From: Acidiphilium sp. CAG:727 | Lineage (GTDB): Bacteria > Bacillota > Clostridia > Christensenellales > Borkfalkiaceae | Assembly (NCBI GenBank): GCA_000437515.1 | Contig: FR898495.1 | Coordinates: 1 to 5,356 of the forward strand | Direction: 5' to 3' | DNA: 5,356 bases | In this document: positions 4,866 through 5,356 of the stretch, one piece after another | Layout: each line of letters begins with the position of its first letter | Numbering within the stretch: position 1 is the first letter of the stretch | Made by a program: the position numbers and the translations under genes | Notes under the pieces: model-generated | The model's input: the letters and a program-made list of their open reading frames with translations, nothing else | The model's database searches: none | What the model was told of the DNA's origin: nothing

Positions 4866-5356
4866 AATTATAATTACTTCAGACAGCACCTGCGATTTAC
4901 CGGTTGACATATTGCGCGAATACGACGTGCGGATTTGTCCGATATCCATACTTCTCGGCAACGAAGAAAAGTTTGATACCGTAGACGTTACGTCGGCCGA
5001 CGTTCTGGATTTTGTTAATAAGACGGGTATTTTACCGAAAACGTCCGCCGTTTCAGCCGACAGATACGCAGAGTTTTTCAAAAAGTACGTGGACGACGGA
5101 TATAAAGTGATTCATTTTTGCATTTCGTCGAAAGCGTCTTCCTGTTACGAACACGCCGAGGCTGCTTCGAAAGATTTCGAAGGCGTCTACGTCATCGACA
5201 GTTATTCTCTTTCATCCGGGCAAGGACTGCAGATATTGAAAACCGCCGATATGATAAAATCCGGTATGCCGATAGAAGAAATAGTCGCAAAGGCAAAAAG
5301 GCTGAACGAAAAAGTGCAGACGTCTTTCGTGGTGGACAAACTCGACTTTTTGCATA
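4858..5356 (+). CDS. DegV family (FakB-like) fatty-acid-binding protein, partial, cut by right edge
   Basis: The first 166 residues of a DegV-family protein, which is usually about 280-290 residues in full. Members bind a fatty acid and, in the FakB subgroup, present it to the FakA kinase for acyl-phosphate formation and phospholipid synthesis. Visible family features are IIITSDSTCDL (4-14), the KTSAVSADRYAEFF segment (61-74), whose Thr/Ser are expected near the lipid carboxylate, and VIHFCISSKASSCYEHA (84-100). These are followed by VYVIDSYSLSSGQG (110-123) and the start of the second domain at TSFVVDKLDFL. The usual SSxLSGTY loop reads SSKASSCY here, so Gly and Thr are replaced by Ser and Cys. 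ATG 4858 has GGAG at 4845-4848, nine bases upstream, and overlaps the signal peptidase stop, which suggests translational coupling. No FakA kinase is in the window, so the specific FakB role is inference from the family. Confidence 0.9.
   Translation, partial: MDKIIITSDSTCDLPVDILREYDVRICPISILLGNEEKFDTVDVTSADVLDFVNKTGILPKTSAVSADRYAEFFKKYVDDGYKVIHFCISSKASSCYEHAEAASKDFEGVYVIDSYSLSSGQGLQILKTADMIKSGMPIEEIVAKAKRLNEKVQTSFVVDKLDFLH

Noticed and set aside
4824..5081. Minus-strand open frame of 85 codons opposite the DegV start
   Set aside because: It overlaps two well-supported plus-strand genes and shows no family motif or ribosome binding site.

Overview
The window looks like chromosomal DNA from a member of the Bacillota, most likely an uncultured Clostridia-type bacterium. 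The reasons are the side-by-side pairing of a DnaD/DnaB_2-domain replication protein with a zinc-finger DnaC/DnaI-type helicase loader, a DegV-family protein, a single-membrane-span signal peptidase I, and GGAG-type ribosome binding sites. The lineage is inferred from gene content only; no rRNA or marker gene is present.

Layout: two operons diverge from a 266-bp AT-rich control region (2290-2555). Leftward on the minus strand runs a primosome operon: a DnaD-like protein (874-2289), then 14 bp later a DnaC/DnaI-type helicase loader (859 to the left edge, incomplete). Rightward on the plus strand runs a three-gene operon: an alpha/beta-hydrolase-fold protein with C-terminal beta domains (2556-4220), signal peptidase I (4251-4865), and a DegV-family fatty-acid-binding protein (4858 to the right edge, incomplete). 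The last two overlap by 8 bp. No tRNA, rRNA, CRISPR array, insertion sequence or convincing intrinsic terminator was seen.

How the genes fit together: the minus-strand pair would load the replicative helicase, with the DnaD-like protein as scaffold or remodeller and the DnaC-like AAA+ ATPase as loader. As written, the loader is broken. A 29-bp imperfect tandem duplication lies immediately before its Walker A motif and shifts the frame. Removing one copy restores an intact GxxGTGKS loop. A canonical A_AAA_AAC slippery heptamer just upstream would, by a -1 slip, put ribosomes in exactly the right frame. The plus-strand operon links lipid and envelope functions (signal peptidase, DegV) to an unrecognised hydrolase-like protein.

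The most unusual items are: (1) the duplication and possible recoding site in the helicase loader; (2) the hydrolase-like protein, whose nucleophile elbow carries Lys instead of Ser and whose usual acid position carries Ser, suggesting a pseudoenzyme with appended carbohydrate-binding-like domains; (3) a 10-bp-arm hairpin/palindrome in that gene's leader; and (4) a signal peptidase gene without an ATG start. I did not find evidence for a complete new defence or mobile system.
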